This document shows positions 1-8,700 of a stretch of DNA of 64,000 nucleotides, piece after piece. The DNA is from JBCCXL01 sp039191605 (GTDB taxonomy: Bacteria > Acidobacteriota > Thermoanaerobaculia > Multivoradales > JAHZIX01), in the NCBI GenBank assembly GCA_039191605.1, contig JBCCXL010000016.1, positions 62,001 to 126,000 on the forward strand. Reading direction: 5' to 3'. The position numbers were made by a program, and so were the translations under genes. How positions within the stretch are numbered: position 1 is the stretch's first letter; the number at the start of each line of letters is the position of its first letter. The notes under the pieces were generated by a model. That model worked only from the letters and a program-made list of their open reading frames with translations, was not told the origin of the DNA and ran no database searches.

Positions 1-725
1 CGCCGGAGCAGATCCAGCAGTGGCGGGATCGGCAGGTGCGGCGCAACTTCGGCTTCGAGAAGGTGGAGCGCCTGGCCGGTAACGTCGGGCTTTTAGAGCT
101 GCGGGGCTTCGCCCGACCCGAAGACGCCGGGGAGATCGCCCACGCGGCGATGACCTTCCTCGGCCAGAGCGACGCGCTGATCATCGATCTGCGCCACAAC
201 GGTGGAGGCGCTCCGGCGATGGTGCAGCTGCTCTCTTCCTACCTCTTCGATGCTCAGCCGGTGCACCTCAACAGCCTGTATTGGCGGCCGACGGACACCA
301 CTCAGCAGTGGTGGACCCTCGCCTGGGTGCCGGGGCCGCGACGCCCCGAAGTTCCCGTTTGGGTGCTCACTTCCCAGCGCACCTTCTCCGCCGCCGAGGA
401 GTTCAGCTACAACCTGCGGCAGCTGGAGCGCGCCACCCTGGTGGGGGAGACCACCGGCGGCGGGGCTCATCCCGGAGGCACCCAGGTGCTGCACCCACGG
501 CTGGCGGTGTGGCTGCCCACCGGGCGGGCGATCAACCCCATCACCGAAGACAATTGGGAGGGTCGGGGAGTGGAGCCCCACGTTGTTGTGGCCGCGGAAG
601 CGGCCCTGGACACGGCCTATCGTCAGGCCCTGAGTCAGCTGCTGGAGTCTCCTCGGGACGAGAGACACCGCCAGGAGCTGGAGGAGGTCTGGGGTCGTCT
701 CGAGGGCGAAAAAGAAGCCGAATAG
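1..725 (+). CDS. S41-family C-terminal processing-type peptidase, 5' truncated
   Basis: The reading frame is open from base 3 of the window, so the true start lies upstream and only about the last 240 residues are present. The visible part is the catalytic core of an S41 serine protease. It has the strand-turn LIIDLRHNGGG typical of tail-specific/IRBP-like members, the nucleophile region TFSAAEEFSYNL (Ser at nucleotides 379-381), and the downstream GETTGGGAHPGG loop. These enzymes are usually exported and cleave proteins or peptides near their C termini. A charged C-terminal tail rich in Glu and Arg ends the protein. It is convergent with the M14 peptidase gene, 125 bases apart. The GTG at 36 is an internal codon, not a start. 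Family assignment is firm; the substrate is unknown. Confidence 0.85.
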   Translation, partial: PEQIQQWRDRQVRRNFGFEKVERLAGNVGLLELRGFARPEDAGEIAHAAMTFLGQSDALIIDLRHNGGGAPAMVQLLSSYLFDAQPVHLNSLYWRPTDTTQQWWTLAWVPGPRRPEVPVWVLTSQRTFSAAEEFSYNLRQLERATLVGETTGGGAHPGGTQVLHPRLAVWLPTGRAINPITEDNWEGRGVEPHVVVAAEAALDTAYRQALSQLLESPRDERHRQELEEVWGRLEGEKEAE

Positions 726-726
726 C

Positions 727-767
727 ATTCAGCTCTCCCCATTCAGCTCTCCCCGTTCAGCTCTCCC
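727..767. repeat. 14-nt tandem repeat, three copies, after S41 gene
   Basis: Directly after the S41 stop codon the sequence attcagctctcccc occurs twice back to back and a third time with one substitution and the last base missing (727-740, 741-754, 755-767). It lies in the short convergent gap between the S41 and M14 genes. No hairpin or T-tract is associated, so it does not look like a terminator. Similar short triplications occur at 3922-3963 and 53148-53195. Confidence 0.85.
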
Positions 768-850
768 AGCGAGCTAGGAAGGGTGTTCCCTCGGGTTTCC
801 ATGTCGAGGGTGGCGGCCTTTCTGCATCCGGGCCCTATGAGGCAGGAATC

Positions 851-3784
851 TCAGTGCTGATGGTCGTGGTGCGAGTGGGCGTCCCGCGAGCTGCCGTCGG
901 TGCCCTGGAGGGTCGAACCGAAGAACAGAGCGTTGGCCAGCAGGCGCTGGGTGCCCAGCCAGAAGCCGCGGAAGCTCGGTGCGTCGGCGAAGAGGTAGAG
1001 CTGCCCCTCGCCGACTTTGTGGGAGACCAGCGCCGGGGAGCCGGCGATGCGGGCGATGTTGTCTGCCGAGGCGTAGCCCGCCAGCAGCGGCTCAGCGGTG
1101 TAGACCGCGGGCGTTTGATACGGGCTCTGGCTGGGGCGCAGGGTGCGAGTACCGCTACGGAAGAGAGTGATCTCCGGCCGGTCATAGCCGTAGGCGAGGG
1201 GATGACTGGGGTCGATGCGGGCGGCGAAGAGAGTGCCGGAGACCAGGTCCAGGGCGCGGTCGTGGCGGTAGGCCTCGTAAGGGCGCAGCGGCGAAGTTGC
1301 GGGAGCCTCTGCGCCCTGCGCCTGCTCGCTGCGCCGCGCCGGACGGTCGGAGTGCTGCTGGATCGGCTCTTGGCGCATCCCTTCCGGCTCACCACCGCGC
1401 TGCCTCGATCCTTCCGAGGACGAGAGCAGCGCATCCTGGGCCCAGGTGGCGGCATCGCGAATCGCCACCACCGTGCCGCCACGGCGCAGGAACTTGCGTA
1501 GCGCCGCGCGGCTCTCCTTCGGCAGGTCGTCGTAGCTCCCCTGGGGTATCAGCAGATGGGTGAGGCGATCCCAGTCGGCGCGACGTAGGTCCTGCTGTTG
1601 GAGCAGCACGGTAGGCAGGCCGTAGTGCAGGTCCAGCAGATGCCACAGCTCCCCGGCGCCGTAAGAGGAGGCCGAGCCGTCCACCAAGATTGCCGGTCGC
1701 ACCGGGGGCACCGGGGCGATGGTGCGAGAGCCGAGATCGACTCCCCGGGGGGTGAGGCCGGAGGTCAGCCCGTAGACCGCGACTCCGTCTTCCTGCGCCA
1801 GCGTCGTCCAGAGGTCGTTCAGCTGCCGCAGCACCGATTCACTCTGCAGGCCTCGAGGCACGATCACGCTACCGCGGGCGAAGTTGCGCGCCCCGGCGTC
1901 GGTCTCGGCACGGAAGGGGCGGGTTGCCACCCGCACCTGAGCACCGCGAGCGAGCAGCCGCTGGAGAGCCCGGGGCGCATCGTGGGGAGCCCAGGAGAAG
2001 GCCCAGGCGACGGGTGGCTCCCCGGCGCCGTCGGTCGCCGCGGAGGGGGTGCGTCCGGCGAGCTGCGGATTCCCTCGAACCAGCCCGCCGACGGCGAGGC
2101 GACCGGCGTCGGTCTTGGGCACCTCTTCCCACAGGGCGCCGAAGGCGAGGGGGAAGGTCCAGGCGGAGACGTCGTAGAAGGTGCTGTCCTCGAATTGGGT
2201 ACGACGCTCGAAGATCGCTTTGGCGAGACGGTATTGAGGCTGTCTCACGGGGACCCAATAGGCTTCCGGGGCGGCGACCTCCTGGCCGTCGATCACGGTG
2301 GTGTCGCTGAATTGGCGCACCTCGATGCCGTGGGCGAGGAGGATCTCCAGCAGCCGTCCGGCGCGGGACGGGTCCCCGGGGAAGGCGAAAGCCCAGCCGG
2401 CGGTGGAATCGGTGGCCGCCAGGCTGCGGGCATCGGCGTAGAAGTCGCGGCGATATTGCCGCAGGGCGCTGGCCTCGGCGACGGCGCCGCGGATCATCGA
2501 GAAGGAGGTCGCCAGCTGGTTTCGGACCGCGAAGGCGAAGGTCAGGGGCCCATCGTCGATATCGTCCCGCAGGTGGCCGCGGGCGCTGGCCTGCTCGAAG
2601 AGCACGCCGACGGCGCCGGTGAGGTCCGGGTAGGTCGAGCCTTTGCCGGGGTAGAAGTCGTCGAAGCTTTCCTCGGTGTAGTAGAGGCTGCCGATCTCGT
2701 CCAGGGCGGCGGCGTGGTGCGCGGCGACCCGGGAGGTGAGGGCGTAATTCTGCTTCGGGATCAGGGGGTTGTTGCGGGTCGGGATCCCCGGCTGGAAGAA
2801 GTAGGTGGCGTCGGCTCCCATCTCGTGGAAGTCGCCCAGCAGGTGGGGCTGCCAGCGCCTCAGAGTGCGAATCCGGGCGCGGGATTCCGGATGCTGTAGC
2901 AGCAGCCAGTCCCGGTTGAGGTCGTAGAGGTAGTGATTGGTGCGTCCCCGAGGCCAGGGCTCCCGCTGCTCGCGATTCCAGCGATCCCCCACCGGCACTC
3001 GCCCGCGGTGGGAGTTGACCCATTGGGCGAAGCGGGCGAGGCCGTCGGGGTTGAGCACCGGATCCAGCAGCACCACGGCCCGCTGCAGCCATTCCTCTAC
3101 CTCAGCGCTGCGGGAGGCGGCGAGATGGTAGAGGCTCAGCAGAGAAGCGTTGGAGCCGGAGGCTTCGTTTCCGTGCACGCTATAGCCCAGCCACACCACC
3201 ACCGGAGCGGCGGAGTTGGCGTCTTCCAGATGGATCCGGCGCAGGGTTTCCAGCTGTCCCTGATGCCGCTCGGAGGTCACCGCCGCGACGATCAGCGGAC
3301 GACCCTCGTGGCTGAAGCCTTCCCGGGGCTTTCCGGCCACCCGGCCCTGGAGCTCCAGGGAGACCCGGGGCGATACGGCGGCCACCGCCTCGTAGTAGCG
3401 CAGCAGCTCGTGGGGATAGACGTGGCGCTCTCCCACCTCGAAGCCCAGCACCTCTCGCGGCGTGGGGATCGCCGGATCGTAGTCATGGTCGGCTCCCACG
3501 GTGGTCGGCAGAATGTCCTGGGGGGCGAGGGGAGCGCGGGTCTGGGGGATGACGAAGAGCCCGTCGTCGGCCATCGCTGGCGGCGCGATGCTGATCCCGG
3601 CGGCCAGTCCAAGTCCCCCCAGCAGCACCGCGAGGAAGCAAGTGCCGAAGGTCAGCCGCTGCCGCTCACGCCGCGCTCCGGGAACCCTGATTTCTCCGCG
3701 AGAGCTGGGTCGCTGGTCCAGCACCGCCGAAGGGGTGGGGCAGGAGAGAGAGCGGGATTGGCTTGGGAGAAAGGATGGCAGCAT
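851..3784 (-). CDS. Secreted M14-family zinc carboxypeptidase-like protein
   Basis: A large exported metallopeptidase of the M14 (carboxypeptidase A-like) superfamily. The zinc site is visible as HGNEASG (His and Glu ligands) and a later His in GDFHEMGAD. The substrate-binding Asn-Arg pair is in LYDLNRDW. An N-terminal stretch of Arg followed by a hydrophobic core ending in PPAMA-DD is a signal peptide with a plausible cleavage site. The remaining ~500 C-terminal residues resemble the glutamine-amidotransferase/DJ-1-like region common in long bacterial M14 proteins, followed by a low-complexity Gln/Glu/Arg insert and a His-rich end (HSHHDHQH). I chose the ATG at 3784, which has AAAGG eight bases upstream. 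The frame is open to an ATG at 3913, but that would put about 100 residues before the signal peptide core. Even from 3784 the region before the core is long, so the start is uncertain. Substrate unknown. Confidence 0.82.
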   Translation of the reverse strand: MLPSFLPSQSRSLSCPTPSAVLDQRPSSRGEIRVPGARRERQRLTFGTCFLAVLLGGLGLAAGISIAPPAMADDGLFVIPQTRAPLAPQDILPTTVGADHDYDPAIPTPREVLGFEVGERHVYPHELLRYYEAVAAVSPRVSLELQGRVAGKPREGFSHEGRPLIVAAVTSERHQGQLETLRRIHLEDANSAAPVVVWLGYSVHGNEASGSNASLLSLYHLAASRSAEVEEWLQRAVVLLDPVLNPDGLARFAQWVNSHRGRVPVGDRWNREQREPWPRGRTNHYLYDLNRDWLLLQHPESRARIRTLRRWQPHLLGDFHEMGADATYFFQPGIPTRNNPLIPKQNYALTSRVAAHHAAALDEIGSLYYTEESFDDFYPGKGSTYPDLTGAVGVLFEQASARGHLRDDIDDGPLTFAFAVRNQLATSFSMIRGAVAEASALRQYRRDFYADARSLAATDSTAGWAFAFPGDPSRAGRLLEILLAHGIEVRQFSDTTVIDGQEVAAPEAYWVPVRQPQYRLAKAIFERRTQFEDSTFYDVSAWTFPLAFGALWEEVPKTDAGRLAVGGLVRGNPQLAGRTPSAATDGAGEPPVAWAFSWAPHDAPRALQRLLARGAQVRVATRPFRAETDAGARNFARGSVIVPRGLQSESVLRQLNDLWTTLAQEDGVAVYGLTSGLTPRGVDLGSRTIAPVPPVRPAILVDGSASSYGAGELWHLLDLHYGLPTVLLQQQDLRRADWDRLTHLLIPQGSYDDLPKESRAALRKFLRRGGTVVAIRDAATWAQDALLSSSEGSRQRGGEPEGMRQEPIQQHSDRPARRSEQAQGAEAPATSPLRPYEAYRHDRALDLVSGTLFAARIDPSHPLAYGYDRPEITLFRSGTRTLRPSQSPYQTPAVYTAEPLLAGYASADNIARIAGSPALVSHKVGEGQLYLFADAPSFRGFWLGTQRLLANALFFGSTLQGTDGSSRDAHSHHDHQH

Positions 3785-4109
3785 GGAAGGTACCTTTGGG
3801 CGGGAGAGCCGTTGGGGAAAGGAAGCCGTGGCGGAATGGAATCGGTGGGGCTGGGGGAGCGGGGCCGAGAGAGCCTCCAGGCTCGATCCGATGGTAGCAG
3901 CGGTGGGGAGCATTCGGTGCCCAGGTCAGATGGCCCGGGTCAGATGGCCGAGGTCAAACGGTAGGGGATGGAGGCCGGGGAAGTCGGTGTTGGCTGATAC
4001 CCTCGGCCCTTCGCCGCGCTCCCTCGCTTCGCGTGACCCAATCCCCGAGCGAGATCGCCTCCGGGCTAAATATTTCCCGAGTTAGACAACCCTTCGTCTG
4101 GAGACCTCG
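3785..4109. other. Divergent intergenic region, peptidase / YeiH genes
   Basis: About 325 bases separate the divergent M14 peptidase and YeiH genes and should hold both promoters. I see no convincing -35/-10 pair. The only clear structure is a short tandem repeat at 3922-3963. An AT-richer stretch (aaatatttcc) lies about 40 bases before the YeiH start and is the best candidate core promoter area. Confidence 0.4.
3922..3963. repeat. 14-nt tandem repeat, two good copies plus one degenerate
   Basis: caggtcagatggcc at 3922-3935 is followed by cgggtcagatggcc at 3936-3949 and the diverged gaggtcaaacggta at 3950-3963. It sits upstream of both divergent genes. The unit length matches the repeat at 727-767, but the sequence does not. 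Confidence 0.75.
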
Positions 4110-5219
4110 TTGACGATGAGCTCCCCTGCTTCTGATTCCGCTTCAGATACGACTTCGGTTCCCTCTTTAGGGCGCCGATTCGGGCGTTTACTTCCCGGGC
4201 TCGCCGTCGCCGCGGCGGTGGCTGCCGCAGCATCCTGGATCCACGGGCAGCTGCCAGCGGCGGTGGGGGCGGCGCTGGGGGCAGTGGTGCTGGCGGTGCT
4301 GCTGGGCCTTGCCCTGAGCAATTTGGTGGCCCTGCCGGAGGTGCTGACGCCGGGGATTCGCGCCAGCTACAAGACGGTGTTGAAGATCGCCATCGTCTTT
4401 CTTGGCGCCCGACTGGCGATGCAGGACGTGCTGGCTATCGGCGGCGAGGCGGTGGTGCTCATCGTGTTGTTGATGACCTTGGCGCTGGTGCTGGCGGGCT
4501 GGGCGGGGCGACGGCTGGGGGTGCCCACCAAGCTGGCGGCGCTGATCGGTGTCGGCACCGCGGTGTGCGGCAATTCGGCGATCTCCGCGGTGGCGCCGGG
4601 CATCGACGCGCGGGACGAAGAGGTGTCCTTCGCCATTGCCACCAACACCCTCTTTGGAACGCTGGCGGTCTTCACCTACCCGCTGCTGGCTCACGCCATC
4701 GGTCTTTCCGATGCCGAATACGGCACCTGGGCGGGGACCGCGGTGAACGATACTTCTCAGGTGGTGGCGGCGGGCTTCGCAGTGAGCGTGGCGGCGGGGG
4801 AGACCGCCACCGCCGTGAAGCTCACCCGCAACGCCCTGATGGGAGCGGTGATCGTCCTCATGGGCTGGCTCTATGGGCCCAAACGAGATTCGGCAGACCC
4901 CGAGGCCAGAATCCCCTGGCGGCGGCGACTGGCCCAATCCTTCCCTCCCTTCGTGCTGGGTTTCTTGCTGCTCGCGACGGCCCGCAGCCTCGGCTGGCTG
5001 GATTCCCTGTCCCAGCTGCTGGGCCTCGATGTGGTGGGCTTCCTGACCCTGAGCGCCAAGCTACTGATTCTCGTCGCCCTCGCTGGGGTGGGCTTGGGAA
5101 CGCGCTTCTCGGCCTTACGATCCACCGGCTGGCGACCCCTGGTGGTAGGGCTGGCGGTGGCGACGGCGGTCTCCGTGGCCAGCCTGGCCTGGATTCTCAC
5201 GATCGGCCCCGCCGGCTGA
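4110..5219 (+). CDS. YeiH/UPF0324 family membrane protein (putative sulfate exporter)
   Basis: A polytopic inner-membrane protein with about ten hydrophobic segments. It carries family hallmarks: the KIAIVFLGARL helix, GVGTAVCGNSAISAVAP, and TAVNDTSQVVAAGF. The family is annotated as putative sulfate exporters or general YeiH transporters; no substrate has been firmly shown for most members. The length (369 residues) is normal. Two start codons are close: TTG at 4110 with GGAG six bases upstream, and ATG at 4116 with a 12-base gap. The spacing favours TTG. No LysR-type regulator, often beside yeiH, is present. The gene is co-oriented with the NRPS operon but about 500 bases away, so probably independent. 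Confidence 0.85.
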   Translation: MTMSSPASDSASDTTSVPSLGRRFGRLLPGLAVAAAVAAAASWIHGQLPAAVGAALGAVVLAVLLGLALSNLVALPEVLTPGIRASYKTVLKIAIVFLGARLAMQDVLAIGGEAVVLIVLLMTLALVLAGWAGRRLGVPTKLAALIGVGTAVCGNSAISAVAPGIDARDEEVSFAIATNTLFGTLAVFTYPLLAHAIGLSDAEYGTWAGTAVNDTSQVVAAGFAVSVAAGETATAVKLTRNALMGAVIVLMGWLYGPKRDSADPEARIPWRRRLAQSFPPFVLGFLLLATARSLGWLDSLSQLLGLDVVGFLTLSAKLLILVALAGVGLGTRFSALRSTGWRPLVVGLAVATAVSVASLAWILTIGPAG

Positions 5220-5240
5220 GGCCCCTCGCCGAGGCTCAGC
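5215..5240 (+). terminator. Hairpin overlapping YeiH stop, possible terminator
   Basis: GCTGAG (5215-5220) pairs with CTCAGC (5235-5240), and inside it CCTC (5224-5227) pairs with GAGG (5231-5234) around a three-base loop, leaving a three-base bulge. The stem overlaps the stop codon. No T-run follows, so it may be an attenuator-like or protective structure rather than a classical intrinsic terminator. Confidence 0.35.
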
Positions 5241-5717
5241 GCCAGCCCGCACTCAGAAACCCAGTACCGTGACGGGTTTTGCCGGCGGATCTGGAGAACA
5301 TATCTAGAGGGCGCATCGAGAGAGCGCCGAGGAGATGGGGAGACGTTGCTGACCGGCGACGTCGAGGGTCTTGTGATTCCTGTTGCGATCACCGCTCTTT
5401 TTGGGGAGTGCCGTGGTGCATTTCTTTTGGGCGTCGCGAGAACAAGCGCCGAGTGGCGCGTAGGAGTAAAAGAACAATGTGATGAGAAGCGGCTGAAATT
5501 CCTTGTTTTTGTAAACTTTTAAGATGAATTTTTCGATAGCGCGGTGTTGAAACTTTTCGTTTCATCGACGGTATGACTTTGAAGTGATGTCGGATAGACG
5601 GCTCCTGGTGCTCCCCACCCCGCGACCACTTTAGAGCCGCCTTTCCGGCAGTTTTTTCGCTGTTTGTCTGCTTTCTGACGTCGTGGACTCGATCCCCGTG
5701 TGGGCGAGGTATGAGGT
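5241..5717 (+). promoter_or_regulatory. Upstream region of the NRPS operon
   Basis: This 477-base gap is the only long non-coding stretch before the synthetase genes and must carry the operon promoter. It contains the most AT-rich patch in the left half of the window (roughly 5490-5580, with runs such as gtttttgtaaacttttaagatgaattttt). There is also a 6-bp inverted repeat at 5548-5564. The ribosome binding site of the first gene is the GCGAGGT ending eight bases before the ATG at 5718. No gene is convincing in the gap; the open frames there have no recognisable product. Confidence 0.5.
5548..5564. promoter_or_regulatory. Inverted repeat TGAAAC-N5-GTTTCA, candidate operator
   Basis: TGAAAC (5548-5553) and GTTTCA (5559-5564) form perfect half-sites around TTTTC. 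The repeat lies in the AT-rich patch about 155 bases before the first synthetase start. The size and symmetry fit a dimeric regulator site, but a chance match of this length in 500 bases is possible. Confidence 0.3.
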
Positions 5718-8700
5718 ATGGCCGTGAGTCAAATGCTCAAGGAATTAGGCCATCTGTCTCCGCAGGAGCTGGAGCTGCTGCATCGGCGGATGCGTGAGAT
5801 GAAAAAACGCCCCGGAGCGCCGTCGGCAGCGCCGGAGTCGATTCCGGTGCGGCAGCGCGGAGAGGGGGCGGAGCCCTTTCCCCTGACCTTCGCCCAGGAG
5901 CGGCTGTGGCTGCTGGATCAGCTGGCTCCCGGCGTCAACAACATTCCCCTCGCCGTGCGTCTTCGAGGAGAGCTGGACGAAGGTGCTTTCACCGCCGCCT
6001 TCGGGGATCTCTGCACTCGTCACGAAATTCTGCGGGTGGCGATCTCCGCCGCCGGTGGTCGGCCCTATCAGCGCCCCCTGGAGCCGCAAGCCCTAGAGGT
6101 GCCGATGGTGGAGCTGCGGGGCCACTCCGCCGCGGAACAGCAGCGGGAAGTGGCCGCCTGGGGGCGGCGAGAGGCGGAGGAGCTCTTCGACCTTGCGGCC
6201 GGTCGCCTGATCCGGCTGCGCCTGCTGCGCTTGGCCCCGCGGGAGCACGTGCTGCTGCTCACCGTGCACCATCTGGTCTTCGACCGCTGGTCCGTCGGTC
6301 TGCTGCTGACGGAGCTCGCCGCCGCCTATGGAGCCCGCCGCGCCGGGGCGGAGGTGCTCTTCGAGGCGCTGCCGGCCCAATACCTCGACTTCGCCGCCTG
6401 GCAGCGGCAGCGCTACGACGATGCGGCGCTGGAAGAGCAGCGCCAATGGTGGGCGAAGAACCTGGCCGGATCCGTAGTGGAGAGCGGCGTGCCGCTGGAC
6501 TTTCCGCGGCCGGCGTCGCCGCAGCGGCAGGGGGAGACGGTGGCCTTCTCCCTGTCCCAGCAGGCATCCGAAGCCCTCACCCGCCTCAGCACCGACGAAG
6601 GGGCCAGCCTCTTCATGACTCTGCTGGCGGCCTTCCACGCCACCCTCGGCCTGATCGCCGGTCGGCGGGACGTGGTGGTGGGGCTTTCCGCCACCGATCG
6701 CGGCCGCAAGCCCCTGGATCAGCTCATCGGCTGCTTTACCAACCACCTGCCGGTGCGGCTAAACCTCGAAGGGGATCTCCAGGGTCGAGAGCTGGTGCGC
6801 CGAGCCAGGGAGGCGGTGCTGGCGGCCTTTGCTCACCAACAGCTGCCGGCGGAGCGCATCCTCGATGCGGTGCGTCGAGACGAAGGCTCGGATCGCGACG
6901 CTCTCTTCTCCGCCATCTTCCGACTCAACAACCAGCCGCTGGGGGAGCTGACTCTGCCGGGGCTGGAGGTGGAGTTGATGAGCCTGATGCCGGAGAAGGC
7001 GAATTTCGATCTCGATCTCTCCCTGGAAGAGAGCAGCGACGGTCTGCGCGGGCTCTTGGTCTACCGCCCCGATCTGTTTACGGGCTCCACGGCCCAGGCC
7101 TTGGTAGATCTCTACACTCAGGTCTTAGGAACTTTGGTGGAGGCTCCCGGTGCCCGCATCGATGAGCTCTCCCTGCCCTCTGTTTTCGCTGGGATCGCTG
7201 CCGGTCGGGAAAGGCAAGGGGAGGCTCCTGCCGAGGGGACATCGCCCTCTAGGACGACTGACCGAGAGGCTGCGGAAGTGGTGGTGGCTTCCACCTTCAC
7301 CGCCGAGCTACTAGAGGAGCCACTGGCCTTCTGGCTACATCAGCTGGGGTATGGCGCCCCAGGAGATGGCGGTTCAGGAGACGGCGGTTCAGGAGATAGC
7401 AGCCCGGTGCGCTTCGAGCCCTATGGCCAGCTCTTCCAGAGCCTGCTGGATCCGGCCTCTTCGCTGCACCGGCCGTCGGCGCAGGCTCCCCGCCTCGCTC
7501 AGGTGGTGCTGGTGCGCCTGGCGGACCGCCTGCGGGACGAGGCAGAGGCCGGTGACGAGGCCCTAGAACGCTGGGTCGACGAGCTGGCGGCCAACCTCAG
7601 CAACGCCCCTAAGGCTGTCGCCGGTGCGGCCGGAACCCCGTGGATCGTGCTCTGCTGCCCCTCGCCGGAGACCGGCGACGGGGGGCTCTGGCGCCGGCTA
7701 GAAGCGCGGTTGACGGCGGCCCTCTCTGCAATCGAGGGGATGTGGGTAGTGGGCTCCGCGGAGCTCTCCCGGCTCTATCTTCAGGATCCAGAACTCGAGG
7801 TCCACGATCCTCGGGCGGATCGCCTCGGCCACGTGCCCTATACCCCCGAGGCCTTCGCCGCCATGGCAACTCTGGTGGCGCGCCGCATCCACGCCCTCGT
7901 CCACCCGGGGACCAAGGTGGTGACGGCGGATTGCGACAACACTCTATGGGGTGGAGCCTGCGGCGAGCTGGGTCCCCGCGGCGTAAGCCTGAGCTCCGGG
8001 CATCGCGCCCTGCAGCAGCGCCTGCGGGAGCTCTCCCAGCAGGGGGTGCTGGTGACCCTGGCGTCTCAGAACGTCGAGGCGGACGTGGTGGAGACCTTCG
8101 AGGCGCGCCGCGGCGAGTTCCCTCTAGCCCTCGAGAGCTTGGTGGCCCACAAGGTGCGTTGGGGAGCGAAGTCGGAGAGTCTCGGCGAGCTCGCCGAAGA
8201 GCTGGATCTGGGCCTCGATCGCTTCGTCTTTCTCGACGACAACCCTCTGGAGATCGCCGAGGTCAAGGCTCGATGCCCTGAGGTCACGGCGCTGCGGGTG
8301 CCCGCGGCGGCGGAGCTGGAGCGCTTCGTCGACCATCTCTGGCTGCTGGATCGCCTGCGGGTGACCGAGGCGGACCGGCGTCGCAGCGGCTTCTATCGCG
8401 ACAACGTCGCCCGTCACCGGCTGCGTAGCGCGGCGCCCTCCTTAGAGGAATTCATCGCCGGCCTGGAGCTGGAGGTGGAGCATCGCCGCCCGAGTCGCGA
8501 AGACCTTCCGCGGCTGGCCCAGATGACTCGGCGCATCACCCAATTCAACGCCACCGGGCTGGAGCTGGACGAGGCCGCCGCGGCGCGGTGGCTGGAAGAT
8601 GAGGGCCTTGGCGCGGAGCTGGTCTCGGTGCGGGATCGATTCGGCGACTACGGCGCTGTTGGCGCTGTCTTCTGGCGGCGAGACAACGAGAGCGCCGGCG

